From an uncultured Bacilli bacterium (GTDB lineage Bacteria > Bacillota_I > Bacilli_A > RF39 > UBA660): a stretch of 47,965 bases of DNA. Below, one piece after another: positions 1 to 6,446 of the stretch; position 1 is the first letter of the stretch; every line of letters begins with the position of its first letter. The position numbers and the translations under genes are program-made. The stretch is taken from the NCBI GenBank assembly GCA_934162265.1, contig CAKPHZ010000012.1:1-47965 (forward strand). The letters run 5' to 3'. Below the pieces are notes generated by a model. That model was not told the DNA's origin and ran no database searches. It saw only the letters and a list, made by a program, of their open reading frames with translations.

Positions 1-66
1 TTTCTGTTTTGTATCTAACAATTTATATATTTTCTTCAATACTTTTATTAAATTATTCCTTTTCAT
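1..66 (-). CDS. N-terminus of a gene running off the left edge
   Basis: The first 22 codons of a minus-strand gene lie here, starting at an ATG at 64-66 and remaining open to base 1. A purine-rich GGGGGAG ribosome binding site sits just upstream and an extended -10 (TGTTATAAT, 94-102, minus) precedes it. The peptide is basic (begins MKRNNLIKVLKK) and could be the cytoplasmic leader of a membrane protein such as an ABC exporter subunit, but too little is visible to assign a family. The gene is real on start-signal grounds; its function is unknown. Confidence 0.6.
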   Translation of the reverse strand, partial: MKRNNLIKVLKKIYKLLDTKQK

Positions 67-93
67 AACAACTCCCCCTTTCAAACTTCTTTA

Positions 94-102
94 ATTATAA
101 CA
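94..102 (-). promoter_or_regulatory. extended -10 promoter element
   Basis: TGTTATAAT on the minus strand, about 30 bases upstream of the partial gene starting at 66. The same nine bases recur before several other genes in this window (1112-1120, 4409-4417, 21897-21905, 26999-27007, 29296-29304 minus; 14608-14616 plus). It matches the SigA extended -10 form TGnTATAAT. No convincing -35 hexamer is seen here. Confidence 0.5.
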
Positions 103-210
103 TATTTTTATTAAATTTTCCAGTCAGCCTAAAATACACATATCATTGAAAAAGTGTACATTTTTATAAAAAAACTTATTTTTCAATACTTTTTTCCAAC
201 ATGGTGAATT

Positions 211-258
211 TTAGATAAGTTTTAGATAAACTAAGAACTTACCTAAAAACTTATCTAA
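211..258. repeat. 13-bp perfect inverted repeat
   Basis: TTAGATAAGTTTT at 211-223 is exactly mirrored by AAAACTTATCTAA at 246-258, with a 22-base spacer. No long T-run follows on either strand, so it is a poor terminator candidate. The arms resemble the ACGTATCTAA motifs that flank the gene at 458-1090. It could be the end of a small mobile repeat or a protein-binding palindrome. Confidence 0.5.
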
Positions 259-273
259 TTAAAAACTAGTATT

Positions 274-298
274 AAAAAAAGCCCGTAAATACGAGCTT
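274..298 (-). terminator. intrinsic terminator after the SEC-C fragment
   Basis: On the minus strand AAGCTCGT (298-291) pairs with ACGGGCTT (286-279) with one G-T pair, around a 4-base loop, followed by seven T. Its left arm has the same AAGCTCGTA start as the terminator after secA (1233-1271), and both directly follow a SEC-C coding end. Confidence 0.6.
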
Positions 299-302
299 AA
301 AA

Positions 303-398
303 CTACTTACCACAACAATTTTTATACTTTTTACCTGAACCACATGGCGACCAATTAAAACAACCATGTAATTTTCTGATAATGCAGTTTAAACGTAT
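303..398 (-). pseudogene. orphan SEC-C zinc-motif fragment
   Basis: A minus-strand frame open only from an in-frame TAA (399-401) to a TAG stop (303-305) encodes a C-terminal SEC-C motif: CGSGKKYKNCCGK, preceded by WSP, nearly identical to the last residues of SecA about 0.9 kb away. There is no start codon and no room for a domain upstream, so it looks like the stranded 3' end of a SecA copy or another SEC-C protein. Many third-codon positions differ from the secA tail, so it is not a fresh duplication. It lies in a different frame from the 210-aa gene upstream. Confidence 0.6.
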
Positions 399-414
399 TT
401 AAAAACGTATCTAA
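393..414. repeat. ACGTAT(C/T)TAA repeat pair, left copy
   Basis: ACGTATTTAA (393-402) and ACGTATCTAA (405-414) lie in tandem just downstream of the 210-aa gene. A matching tandem pair lies on its other side at 1167-1187 in the same orientation. Confidence 0.55.
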
Positions 415-457
415 AAAAAATTAAATTTATCACTGTTTGATAAACTTAATTATATTT

Positions 458-1090
458 TTATAATGTTCTTGACTGTTTAGCTTGTTCCAAACTTTGTCTC
501 ATATTTGGAAATAATGGGGAATAGTAATCAGCGATAACTAATGATAAATCCACTTGAGCTAAAATATCACTCATTTCAGATTTACTTAGGTCGTAATTTT
601 CATCATAACCACCATTGAAATATCCAACTTTCCCATCTTTTTTAAATTCTACATCTCCGCTTGAAAACATACACATATCATAAACACTATTATCTCCTTT
701 AGTAGATGTAATTGATACTGACGGATCTCTACCATCATTAAATGAAAAACTATATGTTTCTTTTACGACACCATTTTCAGCATTAGCATATTCCATTTTT
801 GCAATAACTACATCTTGTGTACGCTTTCTATCAATTATAGGATGTTCTAATTTAAACATTAACCAATGTTTATTAGATGTAACTCTAACTCTACCACCAG
901 CAAGCAATTTATTTAAGGTTACCTCATAATCCATCTCATCTTTAGATAAAAATGGGGTTGGATTTGTAGTATAAAAAGTATCCATTTTTTCTTGTGACAT
1001 ATTATCTATAAATAATACATTTCCACTCTCATCAATTTTCATCGTAATTCCAAGAGTTTGAAAAAAATTAATAATATTATTAATATTCAT
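458..1090 (-). CDS. hypothetical protein, 210 aa
   Basis: An unrecognised soluble protein with no signal peptide or membrane segment and a mixed acidic/aromatic composition. The start at 1090 is supported by GGAGG about 8 bases upstream and an extended -10 (TGTTATAAT, 1112-1120). It is an isolated single gene between a SEC-C fragment and secA, bracketed by same-orientation ACGTATCTAA repeats (393-414 and 1167-1187), which suggests insertion downstream of secA. The middle region (residues 60-150) looks like a beta-rich fold (VRVTSNKHWLMFKL, ETYSFSFNDG), but no catalytic motif is visible. It is real by its start signals; its function is unknown. Confidence 0.75.
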   Translation of the reverse strand: MNINNIINFFQTLGITMKIDESGNVLFIDNMSQEKMDTFYTTNPTPFLSKDEMDYEVTLNKLLAGGRVRVTSNKHWLMFKLEHPIIDRKRTQDVVIAKMEYANAENGVVKETYSFSFNDGRDPSVSITSTKGDNSVYDMCMFSSGDVEFKKDGKVGYFNGGYDENYDLSKSEMSDILAQVDLSLVIADYYSPLFPNMRQSLEQAKQSRTL

Positions 1091-1111
1091 AATAAGTACC
1101 TCCTACGTACA

Positions 1112-1120
1112 ATTATAACA
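1112..1120 (-). promoter_or_regulatory. extended -10 for the 210-aa gene
   Basis: TGTTATAAT on the minus strand, 22 bases upstream of the start at 1090 and immediately before its GGAGG. There is no good -35, consistent with an extended -10 promoter. Confidence 0.55.
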
Positions 1121-1166
1121 TATTAACATCAATTTTATCTAGAAAAGCGTAAAAATTAATAAAAAA

Positions 1167-1187
1167 ACGTATCTAAAACGTATCTAA
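1167..1187. repeat. ACGTATCTAA repeat pair, right copy
   Basis: Two copies of ACGTATCTAA (1167-1176 and 1178-1187), direct repeats of those at 393-414, enclosing the 210-aa gene. Confidence 0.55.
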
Positions 1188-1232
1188 ACGCCTTTTTTGA
1201 GGTAAAATTGCCTAAAAATTGTAAGCAGCAAA

Positions 1233-1271
1233 AAGCTCGCAAGCCCTTTATTTATAAGGTTTTACGAGCTT
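1233..1271 (-). terminator. secA terminator
   Basis: On the minus strand AAGCTCG (1271-1265) pairs with CGAGCTT (1239-1233), with an inner CCTT/AAGG pairing and TTTTT downstream. The stem overlaps the secA stop codon. Confidence 0.7.
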
Positions 1272-3765
1272 ATTTACCACAACAGTTCTTGTACTTCTTT
1301 CCACTTCCACAAGGACAAAGATCATTTCTACCAACTTTAGTACTTTTACTTTGTATTTTTTTAGTTTCTTTTCCATCATTAGTAATTATTTTTTTCACAA
1401 CTTCTTTTCTTTCTAAATTTTGACGAATCTCAGCCTTCATCAAATAAATAGAAACTTCCTTATTAATCTGAGTTAACATTTGATCAAATAACTCATACCC
1501 TTCCATAGTATAAGCTTGAAGAGGATTCTCATTAGCATATCCTCTAAGACCAATACCTTCTCTCAATTGACTCATCGTAGAAATATGTTCCATCCAATGA
1601 GAATCAATTACCTTCAAAGTAATAGCCTTTTCAAACTCATCACGAATTTCTTCAGGAATATCTTCTAACTTCTCTTCATATTCCTTAATAACCAAATCAC
1701 TAATCAAGTCAATTACATCATCAGTATTTTTTCCTTTAATCTCTGATAAAGCAATTCGATTGGTACGAAGTAAATTTTCATTAGCAGCCTCTAATATTTC
1801 TTCATAATCATGATCACTCAATTTATTTGTTTCAATCAAATGATCATTAACAATATCTATTACATGATTTCTAAATAGATTTAATGTTTGTTCATGAATA
1901 GAATCACTATCCAAAATTTCATTACGTTTACCATAAATAATCTCTCTTTGATTATTCATAACATCATCATATTGTAGCAATTGTTTACGAATATCAAAGT
2001 TATTACCTTCTACCTTCTTCTGAGCACTTTCAAATGAACCCGCTAACATTTTATTTTGAATAACTTGGTCCCCAGAAAAACCTAAACTAGCAAGCATTCC
2101 TCGATATTTTTCAGATCCAAATCTCACCATCAAATCATCTTCAAAAGAAAGATAAAATTGTGTAAAGCCAGGATCCCCTTGTCTACCTGAACGACCTCTT
2201 AACTGATTATCAATACGTCTAGATTCATGACGTTCTGTTCCAATAACACATAATCCACCAAGTTCAGCAACACCATCACCAAGCTTAATATCCGTACCAC
2301 GACCAGCCATATTTGTAGCAATCGTAACCGCACCTTTCTCACCAGCATGAGCAATAATTTCAGCTTCTCTAGCATTATTCTTAGCATTCAATACTTCATG
2401 AGGAATTTTCTTCTTACGAAGCATATCACTAATTAATTCACTAGTCTCAATAGCAATCGTACCAACCAAAATTGGTTGACCTTCCTTATGTCTTCTTTCA
2501 ATTTCATTAACAATAGCCTTATATTTTCCCTCTTTACCAGGATATAATAAATCAACAGCATCCTCACGAATAACAGGCTTATTAGTAGGAATACGAATAA
2601 CAAACATATTATAAATATTCATAAATTCTTCTTCTTCAGTTTTTGCCGTACCAGTCATACCAGACAATTTATGATACATTCTAAATAAATTCTGAAAAGT
2701 AATCGTTGCTAAAGTTTTTGTCTCTTGTTCAATCGTAACTCCTTCTTTTGCTTGAATAGCTTGATGCAATCCTTCAGAAAAAGCACGCCCCTTCATCAAA
2801 CGACCAGTAAATTGATCAACTATAATAATTTGATCTTCCTGAACAACATAATCAACATCTTTATGCATAAAATAATTTGCCCTTAAAGCCTGTTGAATAT
2901 GATGAACTAATGAAGTATTATCAATTCCATATAAGTTTTTCAAATGAAATTTTTCTTCTGCTTTATGACTACCTTCATCTGTTAAATTAATACTCCTAGT
3001 TTTCTCATCCATAATATAATCTTCGTTCTCAACAAGGCCTTTAACAAAATGATCAGCCTCAATATAAAGATTTGCCGATTGAGCAACTCCACCAGAAATA
3101 ATAAGAGGAGTTCTAGCTTCATCAATCAAAATAGAATCCACTTCATCAACAATACAAAAATTAAGTTCTCTTTGCACCCTATTTTCTTTCTTAACTACCA
3201 TATTATCTCTAAGATAATCAAATCCAAGTTCATTATTCGTAGTATATAAAATATCACAATTATAAGCTTCACGTTTTTGACTAGGACTTAAATCTCTTAA
3301 ATTAAGACCAACAGTAAGACCTAAAAATTTAAAAATACTTCCCATCCATTCAGAATCTCTAGAAGATAAAAATTCATTTACCGTAACAATATGAACCCCT
3401 TTACCATCCAAAGCATTCAAATAAGCAGGAAGAACACCAGTCAAAGTCTTACCTTCACCAGTCTTCATCTCCGCAATATTCCCATAATGAATAGCAAGAC
3501 CACCCAATAATTGGCAATAAAATGGTTTCATCCCAACACAACGATAAGCAGCTTCACGACAAACAGCAAATGCTTCTACTAAAATATCTTCTAATGTTTC
3601 CCCATTAGATAAACGTTCCTTAAAAAGATTGGTATATTCCCTTAACTCATCATCAGAAAGCTTAGAAATATCTTCATCTAAAGCAACTATTCCATCAGCA
3701 ATCTTTTTAAACTTCTCTAAATCTTTATATTCATTATCAAATAACTTCTTAAATATTTTTAACAT
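1270..3765 (-). CDS. secA: preprotein translocase ATPase SecA
   Basis: SecA is the motor ATPase that pushes unfolded preproteins through SecYEG at the inner face of the membrane. At 831 residues it has the usual Bacillus length. Visible in order are the Walker A motif MKTGEGKT (about residue 100), the DEAD-type VDEVDSILIDEARTP, the helicase motif MAGRGTDIKLG, the wing/scaffold region, and a C-terminal zinc-binding SEC-C motif (CPCGSGKKYKNCC) that contacts SecB or ribosomes. The ATG at 3765 has GGAG 8 bases upstream. It follows hpf, separated by a terminator, and ends in its own terminator. It presumably exports the SipW-type, adhesin and peptidase products encoded nearby. Confidence 0.97.
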   Translation of the reverse strand: MLKIFKKLFDNEYKDLEKFKKIADGIVALDEDISKLSDDELREYTNLFKERLSNGETLEDILVEAFAVCREAAYRCVGMKPFYCQLLGGLAIHYGNIAEMKTGEGKTLTGVLPAYLNALDGKGVHIVTVNEFLSSRDSEWMGSIFKFLGLTVGLNLRDLSPSQKREAYNCDILYTTNNELGFDYLRDNMVVKKENRVQRELNFCIVDEVDSILIDEARTPLIISGGVAQSANLYIEADHFVKGLVENEDYIMDEKTRSINLTDEGSHKAEEKFHLKNLYGIDNTSLVHHIQQALRANYFMHKDVDYVVQEDQIIIVDQFTGRLMKGRAFSEGLHQAIQAKEGVTIEQETKTLATITFQNLFRMYHKLSGMTGTAKTEEEEFMNIYNMFVIRIPTNKPVIREDAVDLLYPGKEGKYKAIVNEIERRHKEGQPILVGTIAIETSELISDMLRKKKIPHEVLNAKNNAREAEIIAHAGEKGAVTIATNMAGRGTDIKLGDGVAELGGLCVIGTERHESRRIDNQLRGRSGRQGDPGFTQFYLSFEDDLMVRFGSEKYRGMLASLGFSGDQVIQNKMLAGSFESAQKKVEGNNFDIRKQLLQYDDVMNNQREIIYGKRNEILDSDSIHEQTLNLFRNHVIDIVNDHLIETNKLSDHDYEEILEAANENLLRTNRIALSEIKGKNTDDVIDLISDLVIKEYEEKLEDIPEEIRDEFEKAITLKVIDSHWMEHISTMSQLREGIGLRGYANENPLQAYTMEGYELFDQMLTQINKEVSIYLMKAEIRQNLERKEVVKKIITNDGKETKKIQSKSTKVGRNDLCPCGSGKKYKNCCGK

Positions 3766-3837
3766 TCTATCATCTCCGTAATATGTATTTTAGCAAAAAA
3801 TCATCTAAATTACCAGTATTTAGTCACAAAAACTAAG

Positions 3838-3867
3838 AAAAAGAAACTAATTTTAGTCATTAGTTTC
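3838..3867 (-). terminator. hpf terminator
   Basis: GAAACTAA (3867-3860, minus) pairs with TTAGTTTC (3850-3843), followed by TTTTTC. The hpf stop codon (3853-3855) lies inside the hairpin. Confidence 0.7.
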
Positions 3868-4383
3868 TATCACACCATAATTTCCATCTTTTCTCTTATA
3901 TAAAATATCAATTTCATTTGTATGAACATCTTTATAGATAAAGAAATCATGTCCCAATAACTCTAATTGTAAAATAGCTTCTTCTTCACTCATTGGTTTC
4001 AATTCTAATTGTTTCCTCTTAACAATCTTGTTCTTATATTCTTCCTCTTCAGATAATTCATAATCAAAGTTAAGAACCGTTTCATTTTTTTTGATTTGCT
4101 TCTTTAATTTCGATTTTGTTTTTCTAATTTGACCTTCTAGTTTATCAACAACCAAATCAATTGCTGCATATAAATCATCTTTAGTTTCCTCACCGCGTAA
4201 AGTATATTTATCATAAGGAATAGTAACCTCAACCGATTGATGTTTTCCTTTGACTTTAACTAGAACATTAGCCGTAACATCATCTAACTTAAAATACTTA
4301 TCAAGTCTTGAAATCTTTGTTTCAACATACTCCGAAATAGCAGATGTAACACTAATTTTCTCTCCTCTTATAATACATTTCAT
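3853..4383 (-). CDS. hpf: long-form ribosome hibernation promoting factor
   Basis: Long HPF dimerises 70S ribosomes into inactive 100S particles in stationary phase. The N-terminal S30AE/YfiA-like domain (starts MKCIIRGEKISV) covers about residues 1-100 and has basic rRNA-binding patches; a charged linker leads to the C-terminal dimerisation domain with the signature KPMSEEEAILQLELLGHDFF and a DGNYGVIE end. The start was placed at the ATG 4383 because AAGGA lies 10 bases upstream and the family begins here; upstream codons in frame overlap the promoter. The product is 176 aa, the usual length. The TGTTATAAT element at 4409-4417 implies a short leader. Confidence 0.95.
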   Translation of the reverse strand: MKCIIRGEKISVTSAISEYVETKISRLDKYFKLDDVTANVLVKVKGKHQSVEVTIPYDKYTLRGEETKDDLYAAIDLVVDKLEGQIRKTKSKLKKQIKKNETVLNFDYELSEEEEYKNKIVKRKQLELKPMSEEEAILQLELLGHDFFIYKDVHTNEIDILYKRKDGNYGVIETND

Positions 4384-4408
4384 ATTATCACGATCCTTTC
4401 TTACCAAC

Positions 4409-4437
4409 ATTATAACATGGAATATTTTTTTTGTATA
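4409..4437 (-). promoter_or_regulatory. hpf promoter
   Basis: Extended -10 TGTTATAAT (4417-4409, minus) with a 4/6 match -35 TATACA (4437-4432) at 17-base spacing, placing transcription start about 20 bases before the ATG. Confidence 0.6.
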
Positions 4438-4471
4438 TAAATTATTCAAAATAACATAATTTCCCGTAATT

Positions 4472-4496
4472 AAAAAAGAAGACAATTAATCTTCTC
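4472..4496 (-). terminator. terminator of the 33-codon ORF
   Basis: GAAGA (4494-4490, minus) pairs with TCTTC (4482-4478) around a 7-base loop, followed by six T. Extra A-T and G-T pairs can lengthen the stem. The stop codon of the small ORF lies in the loop. Confidence 0.5.
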
Positions 4497-4587
4497 CATT
4501 TAACTTAATATAAGAATTTAACTTAATATAAGAAATATCCTCAAAAATATCCTCAAAAATATCATCTAAAATAATTTTATGTGGCAT
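4486..4587 (-). CDS. small acidic 33-aa protein with internal repeats
   Basis: A short ORF begins at ATG 4585-4587 behind a strong AAAGGAG site and ends in its own terminator, good grounds for a real small gene. The predicted peptide starts MPHKIILDD and contains two tandem duplications, FEDI-FEDI and SYIKLN-SYIKLN, then GED. The underlying DNA shows matching repeats (4498-4531 and 4537-4564). It is acidic, with no signal peptide. A perfect Spo0A box (TGTCGAA, 4648-4642 minus) lies 55 bases upstream, and hpf follows. I do not recognise it; it does not resemble Sda or Spo0E. It could be a small regulator of stationary phase or sporulation (inference). Confidence 0.5.
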   Translation of the reverse strand: MPHKIILDDIFEDIFEDISYIKLNSYIKLNGED

Positions 4588-4641
4588 CTCTACCATCTCC
4601 TTTAGTAAAGGATAACACATAAAAAAATCTATTTCATCAAA

Positions 4642-4648
4642 TTCGACA
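4642..4648 (-). promoter_or_regulatory. perfect Spo0A box
   Basis: TGTCGAA on the minus strand, between the end of the 586-aa gene and the 33-codon ORF. It matches the Spo0A operator consensus exactly. A single heptamer is expected a few times by chance in a window of this composition, so the case rests on its intergenic position. Confidence 0.4.
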
Positions 4649-4668
4649 AACAATATCAAAATAAGACA

Positions 4669-6429
4669 TCAATCTGTTTCATCATCAACATAAATTTTTA
4701 TCGTACCAATAAATCCCTTATTTTGATAACTATTATCTAAATTAGCATAATCAACATATAAAGCTAAAGCAACCTTATTTCTACTAGAAGCTTCTATTGT
4801 TCCCTCATAAATAATATAGTTAGTAACACCATCACTATCAACCCAAGAATTCTGATCTAATTGAGTAGCTGGAATATAATTATCTCCTATAGTTGCTTGA
4901 AACTTTACAAACTTAGGAGCTAACCTAGAAGTATTATATTTTCTATAATTATTAACCTCTTGAATAGTAATTCGAAGTTTCTTACTTTTACGATTTTTAT
5001 TTTGAATAATAAATACAGTATCTTCTACATTCTTAGCATCATTATATTTATTTTCTGCCTCATTAATATAAATACCCTCGCCAGCATTAACACTACCATG
5101 ACCAGGACTACTTGGAGTAGAACTATCATCAATTTCTCCCGTTGACTTAAATGTAAGTTTATCTGTATCAATAATATAACTACTTCCATTAGAACGAATA
5201 ACTTGAGACTTTCCATTTGAAAAATTATATACCTTCTCATCATTAGTAGTAATTTTTTCACTAGTCTTACTTGAAGCATCAAAATTACTACTTATATTTT
5301 TCTTAGAATCATATATAATATCGTCATTATCTTCAACATATTCTCTTCTTCCATCTGGATAAATAACAACAGCACTACCATTATCAAAATAAACTACTTT
5401 TTTACCATCAGAACAATTTTTATTAGAAACAGAAAAGCCATACTCATTCATAGAAATCTCATATAATTTTTTTGACTTTAATAAAATATCCCCGCTTTTT
5501 TTCACATAAAGGGTATTTCCTTTACTATCAGTAATAATGGCAGCACCATTTTCAAAAACAGTAATCGTATTACCATCTTTATAACTTTTTTCTCCTAAAA
5601 TACCAAAAGAATTAAAAGAATCATATGAAATACTATCTCCATTAACAGCAACTTCAGTATTTTTATTGACCACATACTTTTTTCCATTACTAATAACATA
5701 ATTACTTTTATCTGTATATTTAACATAATTTTTATAATTATTCTTTGCCAAAGCAACTCCAGAAGGAGACGTATTAACAAATAAAGTTCCATTATCGGTT
5801 TTAATATTATTACTATCCCTAATAAATATCGTCTTAGAATTTAATACAACTTTAGCCGTCCCATCAGTATAATAAGTAATATTAACCCCATCTTTTAAGG
5901 TAGTAGTCGAAGCTTCAACCAAAACTTTCTTTACATTTTTATCAATTTTTCCAGATTTATCAATACCATAGGAACCATCATCTTTAGGAAAAATTCGATA
6001 AATTTTCCCATTTTCATCTCCCTGACCTTTAACAATAACAGCAGTTCCATCAGTATAGAAATCAATAACACTACCATTTACTAACATGACACTTTCAACC
6101 AATACAACGACACCATCTGCTCTTGATTCTTCTCCTAACAAATCTTTCTTTATATCTTCATCTTTTATATTAGGATTATTATTACTATCAATTTTATCAC
6201 TACCAGAAACATAACTAATATCATAGTTATTACTGCCTCTTAAAAGAGAAAAAGCAAATCCAACCGATAACAATAAAGATAAAATAATCACAGTGGCAAT
6301 AACAATTAAAAAAACCATTTTATGCCGAATAAAGAAGAGAAGAAAAGGATTTTTTGTTTTCTCTTCTTCAATAATAATTTTCTTCTTTTTCTCATCTCTT
6401 TCTCTTAATTTAAATATATTAGTTTTCAT
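4669..6429 (-). CDS. membrane-anchored repeat protein with a TasA-like C-terminus
   Basis: A 586-aa type II membrane protein: basic cytoplasmic N-terminus, one transmembrane helix (about 38-63), then a large extracellular part. Residues 120-411 hold five spaced copies of an aromatic-x-(D/N)-G-x-(A/S) core (FYTDGTAVIV 124, YYTDGTAKVV 186, VFENGAAIIT 291, YFDNGSAVVI 347, NFSNGKSQVI 402). The last 130 residues end in a pattern shared with the TasA-like proteins upstream: a strand (VALALYVDY), a short gap, then GTIKIYVDDE. It begins 17 bases after sipW and closes this operon. It could anchor or nucleate a TasA-type fibre, a TapA-like role (inference). The family name is not recognised. Confidence 0.8.
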   Translation of the reverse strand: MKTNIFKLRERDEKKKKIIIEEEKTKNPFLLFFIRHKMVFLIVIATVIILSLLLSVGFAFSLLRGSNNYDISYVSGSDKIDSNNNPNIKDEDIKKDLLGEESRADGVVVLVESVMLVNGSVIDFYTDGTAVIVKGQGDENGKIYRIFPKDDGSYGIDKSGKIDKNVKKVLVEASTTTLKDGVNITYYTDGTAKVVLNSKTIFIRDSNNIKTDNGTLFVNTSPSGVALAKNNYKNYVKYTDKSNYVISNGKKYVVNKNTEVAVNGDSISYDSFNSFGILGEKSYKDGNTITVFENGAAIITDSKGNTLYVKKSGDILLKSKKLYEISMNEYGFSVSNKNCSDGKKVVYFDNGSAVVIYPDGRREYVEDNDDIIYDSKKNISSNFDASSKTSEKITTNDEKVYNFSNGKSQVIRSNGSSYIIDTDKLTFKSTGEIDDSSTPSSPGHGSVNAGEGIYINEAENKYNDAKNVEDTVFIIQNKNRKSKKLRITIQEVNNYRKYNTSRLAPKFVKFQATIGDNYIPATQLDQNSWVDSDGVTNYIIYEGTIEASSRNKVALALYVDYANLDNSYQNKGFIGTIKIYVDDETD

Positions 6430-6446
6430 TTTATCACTTACTTTTC

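Noticed and set aside
1208..1423. Plus-strand 71-codon frame opposite the 3' end of secA
   Set aside because: It is a shadow of the secA antisense strand, hydrophobic only because of the T-rich complement, with no ribosome site.
4384..4485. Upstream extension of hpf by 34 codons
   Set aside because: The extension overlaps the hpf promoter (TGTTATAAT) and the terminator of the preceding ORF; the family begins at the later ATG, which has its own ribosome site.
5878..5884. AGTCGAA resembling a Spo0A box
   Set aside because: One mismatch to TGTCGAA and it lies in the middle of a coding region.
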